DNA from: an uncultured Clostridia bacterium
GTDB taxonomy: Bacteria > Bacillota > Clostridia > TANB77 > CAG-508
DNA length: 32,030 nt
Reading direction: 5' to 3'
NCBI GenBank assembly: GCA_934149275.1
Contig: CAKPEG010000017.1
Span: 1 to 32,030, forward strand
The position numbers and the translations under genes were made by a program. Position 1 is the first letter of the stretch. Each line of letters opens with the position of its first letter. Shown one piece after another: positions 23,747 to 32,004 of this stretch. The notes beneath the pieces were generated by a model. It was not told the DNA's origin. It did no database searches and saw only the letters and a program-made list of their open reading frames with translations.

Positions 23747-24976
23747 CTATTTTTTTCTTCTTATAATCCAATTTTCTTTTACTTCTATTGGTAAAATAAT
23801 TTTAACTTTTTGATTTGCTCTTCCTGGGTTTATTGTAGAAATTTCTTCGTCTGTTTCAATATCCCACAATTTTTCTATTTTAAATTTCTCAGTTTCTAAT
23901 TTTCCTGGAATTATTATTTCCATTTCATCTCCAACTGATAATTTATTTTTTATTTCTAAAATTGTTTTTTCATTTTCTTTTCCAACAACTTTTGCTCCAA
24001 ATTCATATTCAAGGTTATATTGTTTTCCTTCATATTCTTGAATATCTTTATTGTTTCTATCATTAAAATAGAATGTTGTTAGCCCTCTTGTTTTTGTTTT
24101 TTCTAGTTCTTTTAAATATTTACTATAGTCATAATTTTCTGGATCTTTCATATAATCATCTATTGCATTTCTATATGCGTTTACAACTGATGCTAAATAG
24201 TATTCTGTTTTTAATCTTCCTTCTATTTTTATGCTATCTACTCCCATTTCTATTATTTCAGGGATTTCTTTTATTAAGCATAAATCTTTTGATGAAAATA
24301 TGTATGTTCCGTTTTCATCGTCTTCGACTGGCATTAGGTTGCCTGGATTATTTTTTTCCTCAACATATACGTTGTATGCCCATCTACAACTTTGTGCGCA
24401 ATCTCCTAAATTAGCGCTTCTTCCGCATAGAAAATCACTTAAGAAACATCTTCCAGAGTATCCAAAACAAATTGCTCCATGACAAAATATTTCAACTTCT
24501 AAATCTTTTGGTTTGTTTTCTATTAATTCTTTTATTTGGTCTTTGCTCATTTCTCTTCCTAGTATTACTCTTTTTGCCCCATTATGATACCAAAAGTTTG
24601 CTGTATGGTAACTAATAACATTTGCTTGTGTGCTTATATGAATATCTACGTCTGGTGCGTATTGTTTTAAAATTTCTATAACTCCACCGTCTGATGCTAT
24701 TATTCCATCTGGTTTTATTTCATTTAACTCTTTTGCTGCTTTTATAATCTCATCATATTTTTCATCCCATGCAAATATATTTAAAGCAACGTATACTTTT
24801 TTTCCCATTTTATGTGCATATTCTATTGTTTTATTTAACTCATTGTCATCTACACTTACTCTTGTTCTAAGAGATAAGCTTTTTGTTCCCATATATACTG
24901 CATCTGCTCCATATAAAAAAGCTATTTTGGCTTTTTCAAAAGATCCTGCTGGAGCTAGTAATTCAATTTTATTCAT
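23747..24976 (-). CDS. U32-family protein, probable tRNA U34 hydroxylation (TrhP-like) enzyme
   Basis: Members of the U32 'peptidase' family are now known as RNA hydroxylation factors (for example TrhP, which makes ho5U34 in tRNA, and RlhA in 23S rRNA). This 409-residue protein has the family N-terminus ELLAPAGSFEKAKIAFLYGADAVYMG and the signature EIFCHGAICFGYSGRCFLSD, then NLGDCAQSCRW. The conserved cysteines Cys170, Cys177, Cys193 and Cys197 probably carry an iron-sulfur cluster. IKIEGRLKTEYYLASVVNAYR (about 257-277) also matches, and the C-terminal beta domain is that of the longer TrhP-like members. A TrmR-like O-methyltransferase that could use ho5U lies 1.3 kb away. Assignment within the U32 family is inferred; the family call is firm. 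Confidence 0.85.
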   Translation of the reverse strand: MNKIELLAPAGSFEKAKIAFLYGADAVYMGTKSLSLRTRVSVDDNELNKTIEYAHKMGKKVYVALNIFAWDEKYDEIIKAAKELNEIKPDGIIASDGGVIEILKQYAPDVDIHISTQANVISYHTANFWYHNGAKRVILGREMSKDQIKELIENKPKDLEVEIFCHGAICFGYSGRCFLSDFLCGRSANLGDCAQSCRWAYNVYVEEKNNPGNLMPVEDDENGTYIFSSKDLCLIKEIPEIIEMGVDSIKIEGRLKTEYYLASVVNAYRNAIDDYMKDPENYDYSKYLKELEKTKTRGLTTFYFNDRNNKDIQEYEGKQYNLEYEFGAKVVGKENEKTILEIKNKLSVGDEMEIIIPGKLETEKFKIEKLWDIETDEEISTINPGRANQKVKIILPIEVKENWIIRRKK

Positions 24977-25104
24977 TTTTCACATTCCTTTCTCTTTAGG
25001 TTTGCCGTTTTTCCAATGATTATATAATATATCACAAAATCATCCTAAAATCCAGCTATTTCTAGACATTTTCTGTAAGATTTTATCATTTTTATATTTT
25101 AATA

Positions 25105-25131
25105 TTGATTTAAGTTCTAAAATATTATAAT
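25105..25131 (+). promoter_or_regulatory. Probable ppaC promoter
   Basis: TTGATT (25105-25110) and TATAAT (25126-25131) are separated by 15 bp, shorter than ideal. The position would put the transcription start near 25138, which excludes an in-frame ATG at 25132 and favours the start at 25168. Confidence 0.45.
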
Positions 25132-25167
25132 ATGTTTATAAATTTAATAAGGAATGGAGTAATTGAT

Positions 25168-26091
25168 ATGGAAAAAATATTAGTTTTTGGACATAAAAGT
25201 CCTGATACAGATACTATAGCATCTTCTATTGCTATGGCTTATTTACAAACAAAATTAGGAAAGGTTGCAGTTCCTAAAAGATTAGGTAATATTTCAAAAG
25301 AAACTGAATTTGCTTTAAATCATTTTAAAATTGGAGCACCTGAACTTTTAGATTCTGTTTCTGAAGAGGATACAGTTATTTTAGTTGATCATAATGACTC
25401 TGCTCAATCTGTAGATAATATGTTAAATTCAAAAATTTATATGGTTGTTGATCACCATCAAATCTCTGGTTTTCATACATCTGCACCACTTTACTATTAT
25501 GCAGAGCCTGTAGGTTGTACTTGTACAATTCTTTATGAATTATTTAATGATAACAATGTTGTTATTCCTGCTGATGTTGCTGGTTTAATGCTTAGTGCTA
25601 TCATTTCTGATACATTACTTTTCAAATCACCAACTTGTACAGAAAAAGATAAGATTGTTGCTGAAGCTTTAGCTAAAATTTCTAATACAGATATTAATAC
25701 ATATGGTTTAGCAATGTTAAAAGCTGGAACTGATTTATCTTCTTTCTCAGAAGAAGAATTAATCAACTTAGATGGAAAAAAATTTACATTAAAAGATATT
25801 GTTCCTGCTAAAGTTGCTCAAGTTAACACAGCTGATATTGATGAAGTTATGCTTAGAAAAGAAAACCTTGAAAAAGCTATGACTGCTGAAATTGAAAAAG
25901 AAGGTTTTGAATTATTTATCTTATTAATTACAGATATTATTAATAGTAATTCTCAAGTTATAGTTCTTGGTTCAAAATCTGATATTGTTGAAAGAGCTTA
26001 TAATGTTAAATTAGTTGATAATACTGCATTTTTACCTGGTGTTGTTTCAAGAAAGAAACAAGTTATTCCAGTAATCACAGCAAATGTTTAG
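25168..26091 (+). CDS. ppaC: Manganese-dependent inorganic pyrophosphatase (DHH family)
   Basis: The enzyme hydrolyses pyrophosphate to phosphate, pulling biosynthetic reactions forward. The 307-residue protein has the family II metal ligands: FGHKSPDTDT (His9, Asp13, Asp15), LVDHND (Asp74, His75) and VVDHHQ (Asp95, His96, His97). The C-terminal DHHA2 domain ends in LPGVVSRKKQVIP, with the Arg-Lys-Lys substrate-binding motif. The length is typical (about 310). I chose the ATG at 25168 because AAGGAATGGAG lies upstream and the family N-terminus MEKILVFGHKSPDTD begins there; an upstream ATG at 25132 adds 12 non-family residues. It is a single gene between divergent and convergent minus-strand genes and ends at a terminator. 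Confidence 0.97.
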   Translation: MEKILVFGHKSPDTDTIASSIAMAYLQTKLGKVAVPKRLGNISKETEFALNHFKIGAPELLDSVSEEDTVILVDHNDSAQSVDNMLNSKIYMVVDHHQISGFHTSAPLYYYAEPVGCTCTILYELFNDNNVVIPADVAGLMLSAIISDTLLFKSPTCTEKDKIVAEALAKISNTDINTYGLAMLKAGTDLSSFSEEELINLDGKKFTLKDIVPAKVAQVNTADIDEVMLRKENLEKAMTAEIEKEGFELFILLITDIINSNSQVIVLGSKSDIVERAYNVKLVDNTAFLPGVVSRKKQVIPVITANV

Positions 26092-26124
26092 TATGAGTTT
26101 TGATATTTGTATCATTTAATATAT

Positions 26125-26158
26125 AAAAAGAGAAGATTTTTAGGATCTTCTCTTTTTA
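26125..26158 (+). terminator. ppaC terminator (possibly bidirectional)
   Basis: AAAAAGAGAAGAT-ttttagg-ATCTTCTCTTTTT: a 13-bp stem flanked by A and T runs, 34 bp after the ppaC stop. It may also stop transcripts from the convergent methyltransferase gene. Confidence 0.88.
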
Positions 26159-26225
26159 GTTTGTCATCAACCTACTTTTTTAAAGTGAGGAATTTTTGAA
26201 CTTTAATATATTTTGTCTAGTGATG

Positions 26226-26819
26226 TTATTTTATTACTCTTGTAATTGCTAAGCCATCGCCAATTTCTAATATTTCTGATTCAAGTTTTTCATTTTCTGT
26301 TATTTCTTGAATGTATTCTCTTAAATGTCTTACTGCTGTACGTTGTTTATGTTTATTATAATCACTCATTACATATCCTTTATATAAAATATTATCTGCT
26401 AAAATTAAACCGCCATTTTTTATTAATCTAATTGCATTTTCTAAAAATACTGGATATTTTCCTTTGGCTGCATCAATGAAAACTATGTCATATTCTTGAC
26501 TAATTGTTGGTAGTATGTCCACTGCATTTCCAACCATTATATTAATTCTGTCTGCTACTCCTATTTTTTCTATATTTTCTTTTGCTTCTTTTGCTCTTTC
26601 TTCGTCAATTTCAATTGTATCAATTATGCAATCTTCGTCTGTATATTTTGCAAACATTGTGGCTGAATATCCTACTGCTGTTCCTATTTCTAGTATTCTT
26701 TTTGGCTTTTCTTCTTTTAAAATCTCTTCAATTTTTTCTAATGTATCATCCATAATTATTGGAATATGATTTTCTAGTGCTTTTTCTTTTACTATTTTTA
26801 ATTCTTCTTCGTTAAACAT
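26226..26819 (-). CDS. trmR: SAM-dependent O-methyltransferase, TrmR-like (tRNA 5-hydroxyuridine methyltransferase)
   Basis: The 197-residue protein belongs to the class I O-methyltransferases of the COMT/TrmR type. It has the SAM-binding LEIGTAVGYS (43-52), DTIEID (67-72) as the acidic loop, FIDAAKGKY (114-122) and ADN (141-143) as the metal-site residues, then ILYKGYV. In Bacillus subtilis TrmR (formerly YrrM) methylates ho5U34 to mo5U34 in tRNA and is encoded next to the U32-type hydroxylases. A U32 protein in this window supports the same role, although the two genes are split by ppaC here. Small-molecule O-methylation cannot be excluded. Confidence 0.75.
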   Translation of the reverse strand: MFNEEELKIVKEKALENHIPIIMDDTLEKIEEILKEEKPKRILEIGTAVGYSATMFAKYTDEDCIIDTIEIDEERAKEAKENIEKIGVADRINIMVGNAVDILPTISQEYDIVFIDAAKGKYPVFLENAIRLIKNGGLILADNILYKGYVMSDYNKHKQRTAVRHLREYIQEITENEKLESEILEIGDGLAITRVIK

Positions 26820-26915
26820 TTTTACTCCTTAATTTTTTAATTATCTCTTAATTGAGTTTGATTTTTTAATTTTAGCATATGCTTTGCTACTTTTTCTTCA
26901 TGTATTTATTACAGA

Positions 26916-26947
26916 AAAAGGGCCATGAGTTCGCTCAAAGCCCTTTT
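26916..26947 (-). terminator. Hairpin terminator between typA and the methyltransferase gene
   Basis: AAAAGGGC and GCCCTTTT pair around an inner TGAG-cgaa-CTCA hairpin on the minus strand, followed by a T-run. On the opposite strand the loop is UUCG. It lies beyond the repeat element that follows typA and is probably the final stop for typA. Confidence 0.7.
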
Positions 26948-26949
26948 GT

Positions 26950-27074
26950 GTTAGTATAGAAAGTTTGAATAACTTTTCTATATTAGTATAATAACAATCA
27001 TGCTCAGAAATTTTCTTTGCAAATTTCGTGCATGAACAAAAACGCGAACTAATAAAGTTATAATGTGTGTAAAT
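26950..27074 (-). repeat. Dispersed palindromic intergenic element, copy 2
   Basis: Read on the minus strand this segment aligns over about 125 bp with 2012-2135: CATTATAACTTT, ACGAAATTTGC, AAATTTCTG, TGTTA and ATAGAAA all occur in the same order. It contains the inverted repeats TCATGC...GCATGA (about 26998-27035) and TATAGAAAGTT / AACTTTTCTATA (about 26955-26982). Confidence 0.65.
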
Positions 27075-27109
27075 TTTATAAATATCCGTTTTTGTTCTTA
27101 TTTTATTTA

Positions 27110-28933
27110 TTAGTTTTTGTTAGCATTTCTTGCTGCTCTTTCTCTTTCTTTTGAATCTAGTATTTTCTTTCTTAGTCTAATATTTTTTGGTGTTACTTCA
27201 ACAAGTTCATCATCTTGTATAAATTCGATTGCTTTTTCTAGACTCATTTGAATTGGTGGAACTAATCTTAATGCATCATCTGAACCTGAAGCTCTTGTGT
27301 TTGTTAGGTGTTTTTCTTTACATACATTTATTGCTAAGTCTTCTGATCTTGAATTAATTCCAACTATCATTCCTTCATATACTTCTACACCAGGTCCGAT
27401 GAATAAATCACCTTTATCTTGTGCATTGTAAAGTCCGTATGTTATTGATTTTCCAGCTTCAAATGCAATTATTGTTCCTCTAACTCTTGCAACAACTTCG
27501 CCTTTGTATGGTTCATATGAATCGAATATTGAGTTCATTGTTCCATTTCCTTTTGTGTCTGTTAAGAATTCTGTTCTATATCCAATTAATCCTCTTGCTG
27601 GAATCTTAAATTCAACTTTAGTATGTCCTGCTTCAGCTGGTTCCATATTAACCATTTCAGCTTTTCTTCTACCAAGTTTTTCGATTACTGTTCCTATACA
27701 ATCATCTGGTACATTTACAACTAATCTTTCAATTGGTTCGCATTTTACACCATTAATTTCTTTTATAATAACTTTTGGTCTTGATACTAATAATTCAAAA
27801 CCTTCTCTTCTCATTGTTTCAATTAATACAGATAAATGAAGTTCTCCTCTTCCTGATACCTCAAATGAATCAGGTGAATCTGTTTCAGCTACTCTTAATG
27901 AAACGTTTCTATCTAATTCTTTAAATAATCTATCTCTTATATGTCTTGATGTAATAAATTGTCCTTCTCTACCTGCTAAAGGTCCATTGTTTACACTAAA
28001 TGTCATAGATACTGTAGGTTCATCTATGTCTACAAATGGGATTTTTTCAGGATGATCATAATCACAAATTGTATCTCCTATGTTAATGTCTGCAATACCT
28101 GACATACAGATGATATCTCCTGCACCTGCTTCTTCAACTTCAATTCTTTTTAATCCGTCATAAGTATATAATTTAGCAACTCGTGCTGATTCTGTTTTAT
28201 CATCTTTTTTGCAGATTGTAACTGGCATTCCTAATTTTACAATTCCTCTTTCCACTCTACCAACTGCTATTCTTCCGATATAATCATCATAATCAATATT
28301 AGATACTAGCATTTGCATTGGTCCATCTTGATCACATGCTGGAGCTTTGATTGTGTTTACTATTGTTTCAAATAAACATTCTAGGTTTTCTCCTGGCTTA
28401 CTTAAATCCATTGTTGCTGTTCCTTGTTTTCCAGAAGCATATACAACTGGGAAATCTAATTGATCATCGTTTGCATCTAATTCAATGAATAAATCTAATA
28501 CTTCATCTACAACTTTTTCTGGTCTTGCTCCAGGTCTATCTATTTTGTTTATAACTACTATTGGTTTTAAGTTTAATGCTAAAGATTTTTTCAAGACTTC
28601 TCTTGTTTGTGGCATCGCTCCTTCAAAAGCATCTACCAATAGAACAACTCCATCAACCATTTTTAAAACACGTTCAACTTCTCCACCGAAATCAGCATGT
28701 CCTGGTGTGTCAACAATGTTTATTTTAATATCTTTGTAATGAACTGCTGTGTTTTTTGAAAGTATTGTTATTCCTCTTTCTTTTTCCAAATCGTTAGAGT
28801 CCATTACTCTTTCAGCTACTTGTTCATTTGCTCTGAATATTCCGCTTTGTCTAAGCATTGCGTCTACTAATGTTGTTTTTCCATGGTCAACGTGGGCTAT
28901 AATTGCTACGTTTCTTATTTTTTCGTTATTCAT
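27110..28933 (-). CDS. typA: Ribosome-associated translational GTPase TypA/BipA
   Basis: TypA/BipA is a ribosome-binding GTPase of the EF-G family that helps 50S assembly and stress or cold growth. The 607 residues contain G1 AHVDHGKT (about 12-19), switch I with KERGITILSKNT, G3 DTPGHADFG, G4 NKID, and the C-terminal EF-G-like and BipA-specific domains (GRGELHLSVLIETMRREGFE, PARGLIGYRTEFLTDTKG). The ATG at 28933 has GAAAGGAAG 7 nt upstream; an ATG ten codons earlier would add non-family residues. A consensus promoter sits at 29043-29071, with a hairpin in the leader. It is followed by a repeat element and a terminator. Confidence 0.97.
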   Translation of the reverse strand: MNNEKIRNVAIIAHVDHGKTTLVDAMLRQSGIFRANEQVAERVMDSNDLEKERGITILSKNTAVHYKDIKINIVDTPGHADFGGEVERVLKMVDGVVLLVDAFEGAMPQTREVLKKSLALNLKPIVVINKIDRPGARPEKVVDEVLDLFIELDANDDQLDFPVVYASGKQGTATMDLSKPGENLECLFETIVNTIKAPACDQDGPMQMLVSNIDYDDYIGRIAVGRVERGIVKLGMPVTICKKDDKTESARVAKLYTYDGLKRIEVEEAGAGDIICMSGIADINIGDTICDYDHPEKIPFVDIDEPTVSMTFSVNNGPLAGREGQFITSRHIRDRLFKELDRNVSLRVAETDSPDSFEVSGRGELHLSVLIETMRREGFELLVSRPKVIIKEINGVKCEPIERLVVNVPDDCIGTVIEKLGRRKAEMVNMEPAEAGHTKVEFKIPARGLIGYRTEFLTDTKGNGTMNSIFDSYEPYKGEVVARVRGTIIAFEAGKSITYGLYNAQDKGDLFIGPGVEVYEGMIVGINSRSEDLAINVCKEKHLTNTRASGSDDALRLVPPIQMSLEKAIEFIQDDELVEVTPKNIRLRKKILDSKERERAARNANKN

Positions 28934-29005
28934 TTTATTTCTTCCTTTCTCATTTTTCATCAAGTTTTATATGAACTTGTTTATATTATTCTTAACACGT
29001 ACTTA

Positions 29006-29024
29006 GGGCGTAGAATCTACGCCC
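29006..29024 (-). promoter_or_regulatory. Perfect hairpin in the typA leader
   Basis: GGGCGTAGATTCTACGCCC lies 20-40 nt downstream of the typA -10 box. Its GC content is far above its surroundings. It may stabilise the mRNA 5' end or attenuate transcription; the T-run after it (minus strand) is absent, so it is not a standard terminator for that strand. Confidence 0.5.
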
Positions 29025-29042
29025 TTTCTAAATTTCTACAAT

Positions 29043-29071
29043 ATTATATTACGTTTACTTATTTTTGTCAA
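29043..29071 (-). promoter_or_regulatory. typA promoter (full consensus)
   Basis: Minus strand TTGACA (29071-29066), 17-bp spacer, TATAAT (29048-29043): both boxes and the spacing are perfect sigma-A consensus, about 110 bp upstream of the start codon. Confidence 0.85.
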
Positions 29072-29464
29072 CACTACAATATTTTCTTTGAGAAAGCTCA
29101 GAAAGTTGCATTTACTTTACAGAATTGCATTTAACTTTTCACTTGACTAATCTCAGAAAACTCTATAATTAATTACAGTATTTTCTTAGAAGACTCTTCC
29201 GAACTTTAGTTAAAATTCTTGTTTCAACTTTATTTATCACTAAGTTAATTGTATTTCATTTCATACTCTCAAATTTATTTTGCCCTAACATACTTTTCAT
29301 ATTTATATAGATTTAGCATATATATAAATTGTATATGTATTTTTGTAAATGAAAATTTTGGTCTTACTTATGGTCAAACTTGTTTTCTAATGTATAAGTA
29401 TGCTGTTCTAATTTGTTTATTGTTTGCGTAAGACTTGTTTTTCGTTGCATTATTAGGAGGTTTT

Positions 29465-31309
29465 ATGTGCGGTTTTTGTGGAATTGTAAATTACAAAAAA
29501 GATATTTCAAATAACTATCATATTATTCAAGATATGATTAATACTCTGTCTTCTCGTGGCCCTGATGAGGACGGAACTTATATGGGAACTTGCGTTAATT
29601 TTGGGCACAAAAGACTTATTGTTATCGATCCTGAAAATGGTAAGCAACCTATGAGTTTTAAATTTCAAGGTTCTATTTACACAATTGTGTATAATGGGCA
29701 AATTTATAATACTAACGAATTAAAAGATGTTTTATTAGAAAATGGCTTTTCTTTTGAAGGACATTGCGATACAGAAATCTTGCTCAAGTCATATATTCAT
29801 TTTGGATATGATGTTATTAATCATTTAAATGGTATTTTTTCATTTGCCATTTGGGATTCTTCAAAAAAAGAATTGTTTATGGCTCGTGATCATTTTGGAA
29901 TAAAACCATTTTTCTATACTTTCAAAAATAATAATTTTGTTTTTGGATCTGAAATTAAAGCTTTGCTTAAACACCCAGATATTTCAGCTATCGTTGATGA
30001 TTATGGTGTTTGTGAATTATTTGGAATTGGTCCAGCTCATACTCCTGGACTAACTCCTTTTAAAGATATTTATGAGTTAAAACCTGGTTATTTTGCGGTG
30101 TTTGATATTAATGGATTTAAAATGGAACAATATTTTAAATTAAAAACCAAACCTCATACTGATACTTTTGATGAGACTTGTGAAAAAATTAACTATTATC
30201 TTGATGACTCTATAGGAAGGCAATTAGTGTCTGATGTTCCTTTAGGTATGATGCTTTCAGGAGGTTTGGATTCTAGCATTATTACTGCATATGCTAGCAA
30301 ATATTTTAAAGATACTCCTGAAAAGTTCAAAACTTTCTCTGTTGACTATGTTGATAATGATATTAACTTTATGAAAAATGACTTTCAACCAAACTCTGAT
30401 AATGAATTTATAAACCTTATGGTTGATACTTTTAAATGTAATCATTCTTATATAACCCTTGATACTCCTGAGTTAGCCGAAGCTTTAATGAATGCTATGA
30501 TAGCTCGTGATATGCCTGGAATGGCTGATGTTGATTCGTCTTTTTATCTATTCTGTAAAGAAATTAAAAAAGATGTAAGTGTTGTTTTATCTGGAGAATG
30601 TTCAGATGAAATATTTGCAGGATATCCATGGTTTTTCCGTGAAGATGCCTTAAATAGCAATACATTTCCTTGGTCGATTGCATTAGATGAAAGACAAAAA
30701 ATACTAAATACTGCTGTAGCTAAAAAGATAAATTTGAAAGATTATATAGATTGCAGATATCATCAATCTCTTGATCAAATTGAATTTTTGGAAACTGATT
30801 CGGCTGAAACAGTTGAAAAAAGAAAAATTACTCATTTAACTTTGAATTGGTGGATGCAAACATTGCTAGATAGAACTGATAGAATGTCTATGGCTTCTGG
30901 ATTAGAGGTTAGAGTTCCATTTTGCGATTATAGATTAGTTCAATATATGTGGAATGTTCCTTGGGAGATGAAAGCTTTGAATGGCAGAGAAAAAGGCTTA
31001 TTAAGATACGTTGTGAAAGATTTGCTTCCTAAAGAAATTGTCGAAAGAAAGAAAAGCCCTTACCCAAAAACATATAATCCAACATACCTAAATGCTGTAA
31101 AATCTATATTGACTGATATTTTAAACAATCCTAATGCTCCAATTAAAAATATTTTAAATGAATCATATATCAGGGAAATTTTAGAAACAAATGGTAGTGC
31201 TTTTTCAAGACCTTGGTTTGGTCAGCTTATGACTGGTCCACAGCTTATTGCTTATTTATGTCAGGTTGATATGTGGCTTGAAAAATACAATCCTAAATTT
31301 GAAATTTAA
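29465..31309 (+). CDS. asnB: Asparagine synthase (glutamine-hydrolysing)
   Basis: AsnB makes asparagine from aspartate, ATP and glutamine. The start at 29465 (AGGAGG four nt upstream) gives MCGFCGIVNY, with Cys2 as the glutaminase nucleophile after Met removal; an ATG ten codons earlier would hide this cysteine. The N-terminal class II amidotransferase domain has RGPDEDGTY, IVYNGQIYN and GHCDTEILL. The synthetase domain has the PP-loop SGGLDSSII and a later LSGECSDEIFAGYPW, RTDRMSMASGLEVRVPF segment. The 614 residues match Gram-positive AsnB. It could make asparagine for metabolism or amidate a cell-wall or secondary product, but only the first is well supported. It stands alone and ends at a strong terminator. 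Confidence 0.95.
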   Translation: MCGFCGIVNYKKDISNNYHIIQDMINTLSSRGPDEDGTYMGTCVNFGHKRLIVIDPENGKQPMSFKFQGSIYTIVYNGQIYNTNELKDVLLENGFSFEGHCDTEILLKSYIHFGYDVINHLNGIFSFAIWDSSKKELFMARDHFGIKPFFYTFKNNNFVFGSEIKALLKHPDISAIVDDYGVCELFGIGPAHTPGLTPFKDIYELKPGYFAVFDINGFKMEQYFKLKTKPHTDTFDETCEKINYYLDDSIGRQLVSDVPLGMMLSGGLDSSIITAYASKYFKDTPEKFKTFSVDYVDNDINFMKNDFQPNSDNEFINLMVDTFKCNHSYITLDTPELAEALMNAMIARDMPGMADVDSSFYLFCKEIKKDVSVVLSGECSDEIFAGYPWFFREDALNSNTFPWSIALDERQKILNTAVAKKINLKDYIDCRYHQSLDQIEFLETDSAETVEKRKITHLTLNWWMQTLLDRTDRMSMASGLEVRVPFCDYRLVQYMWNVPWEMKALNGREKGLLRYVVKDLLPKEIVERKKSPYPKTYNPTYLNAVKSILTDILNNPNAPIKNILNESYIREILETNGSAFSRPWFGQLMTGPQLIAYLCQVDMWLEKYNPKFEI

Positions 31310-31339
31310 AAAATTTTCTTATTTTAACTTATGTCAAAT

Positions 31340-31528
31340 AAAAATATGTATTAATTTTTTCACACCTTGCTGGCGCATTCTTTAAATTTAGAAAATAAAA
31401 ATATCAATTGGACTATAAAGCCAATTGATATTTTTTATTTTCTAATCGGGTAGAATGCTTCAATCGAACTCACTTCGTTCGTTTGGTCCCTGCGCGGTGA
31501 TTCAAAAATTTAATATATATTTTTATTT
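31340..31528 (+). repeat. Palindromic element A, containing the asnB terminator
   Basis: The outer arms 31340-31360 and 31505-31525 match as inverted repeats at about 19 of 21 positions. Inner pairs are GCATTCT/AGAATGC (31375-31381 and 31452-31458) and the terminator stem. The left arm carries CCTTGCT and the right arm, on the other strand, CGCGCAG. Both landmarks recur at matching places in element B (31820-31937) in inverted orientation. Confidence 0.5.
31390..31443 (+). terminator. asnB terminator
   Basis: ATATCAATTGG (31401-31411) pairs with CCAATTGATAT (31421-31431), and the stem extends into AGAAAATAAA / TTTATTTTCT, about 22 bp in total, with a T-run. It is the core of palindromic element A. 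Confidence 0.85.
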
Positions 31529-31708
31529 TTGCCAGATGGATATTATTTGATCTATTGGCATATAAATTATAAGTAAGCCTAATATTTCAAATATTGTTGC
31601 AATTACAATTGCCCAGATATCTGTATCATTTCTTCTGGCAATAATTATTGTCATTGCTATAGTTGTTACACATATTATTCCTATTAATTTTAAAATAAAT
31701 ACTTCCAT
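31523..31708 (-). CDS. Very small membrane protein (61 aa)
   Basis: I do not recognise this gene. With the ATG at 31708, preceded by AGAGGAATA, the 61-residue product is MEVFILKLIGIICVTTIAMT, then a short polar IIARRNDTDIW loop, and a second hydrophobic segment IVIATIFEILGLLIIYMPID. It would be a two-helix membrane hairpin with a charged loop. An in-frame ATG 13 codons earlier adds a basic stretch but lacks a clear SD. The gene is flanked by palindromic elements A and B, and its stop codon lies inside the end of element A. It could be a real small protein or a marginal ORF. Confidence 0.55.
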   Translation of the reverse strand: MEVFILKLIGIICVTTIAMTIIIARRNDTDIWAIVIATIFEILGLLIIYMPIDQIISIWQK

Positions 31709-31819
31709 TATTATTCCTCTTTTCTTTTGCTTTACTCTGTTTGACACATCCTCGGAGTATTTTCAAAATTATATTATCATTTATTCTTAAAAAATTCAAT
31801 AATAAGATTTTAATAAAAA

Positions 31820-31937
31820 AATATTATATTGAATTTTTTAAGTGACGCGCAGTTTGAAAGTTTTTACCTAACGCTTAAACGAAGTTTAAGGAGTAGTAAA
31901 ATCTTTTAGCAAGGAACTAAAAAATCAATATAATATT
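31820..31937 (-). repeat. Palindromic element B
   Basis: A 118-bp nearly complete palindrome: outer arms 31820-31842 and 31917-31937, middle arms AAAGTTTTTAC (31857-31867) / GTAAAATCTTT (31896-31906), apex CTTAAAC-gaa-GTTTAAG (31874-31890). The outer end plus CGCGCAG on one arm and CCTTGCT on the other match element A in inverted order. Confidence 0.55.
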
Positions 31938-31961
31938 CTTTGTGATAGTAATCTAAATCAT

Positions 31962-32004
31962 AACCACGTGTAAAACGCGTGGTTTGAACTTGCCCTAAAA
32001 GGGC
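31962..32004. other. Two adjacent hairpins, possibly the end of an IS200/IS605-type element
   Basis: AACCACG-tgtaaaacg-CGTGGTT (31962-31984) and GCCC-taaaa-GGGC (31992-32004) stand side by side, in a GC-richer context than the neighbouring DNA. Subterminal hairpins of this kind mark IS200/IS605-family ends, but no transposase is in the window, so this is tentative. Confidence 0.3.

Larger units (their letters stand above)
28934..29464. other. Divergent intergenic region between typA and asnB
   Basis: This 531-bp stretch holds the typA leader hairpin and promoter on the left. A possible asnB promoter on the plus strand is TTGACT (29143-29148), 15 bp, TATAAT (29164-29169); the spacer is short. 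Two degenerate direct repeats (TACAATATTTTCTT at about 29075 and TACAGTATTTTCTT at about 29176) flank it. The remaining approximately 290 bp before asnB shows no T-box (no AGGGTGGNACCGCG) and no recognisable gene; GTCTTAC/GTAAGAC could form a weak long-range pair. Confidence 0.5.

Noticed and set aside
29249..29431. 60-codon plus-strand ORF upstream of asnB
   Set aside because: No SD and no recognisable motif; the composition is that of the AT-rich intergenic DNA around it. A leader peptide cannot be excluded but is not supported.
29072..29464. T-box riboswitch upstream of asnB
   Set aside because: The conserved AGGGTGGNACCGCG core and the terminator/antiterminator pair are absent.
31440..31510. 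tRNA-like stretch with TTCGTTCG and GGTCCC
   Set aside because: No cloverleaf can be drawn and the T-arm consensus is missing; it pairs better as part of palindromic element A.
31895..31937. Sequence resembling a tracrRNA anti-repeat (AGCAAGGAACTAAAA)
   Set aside because: There is no repeat array, cas gene or nexus hairpin nearby, and the stretch is fully explained as one arm of palindromic element B.
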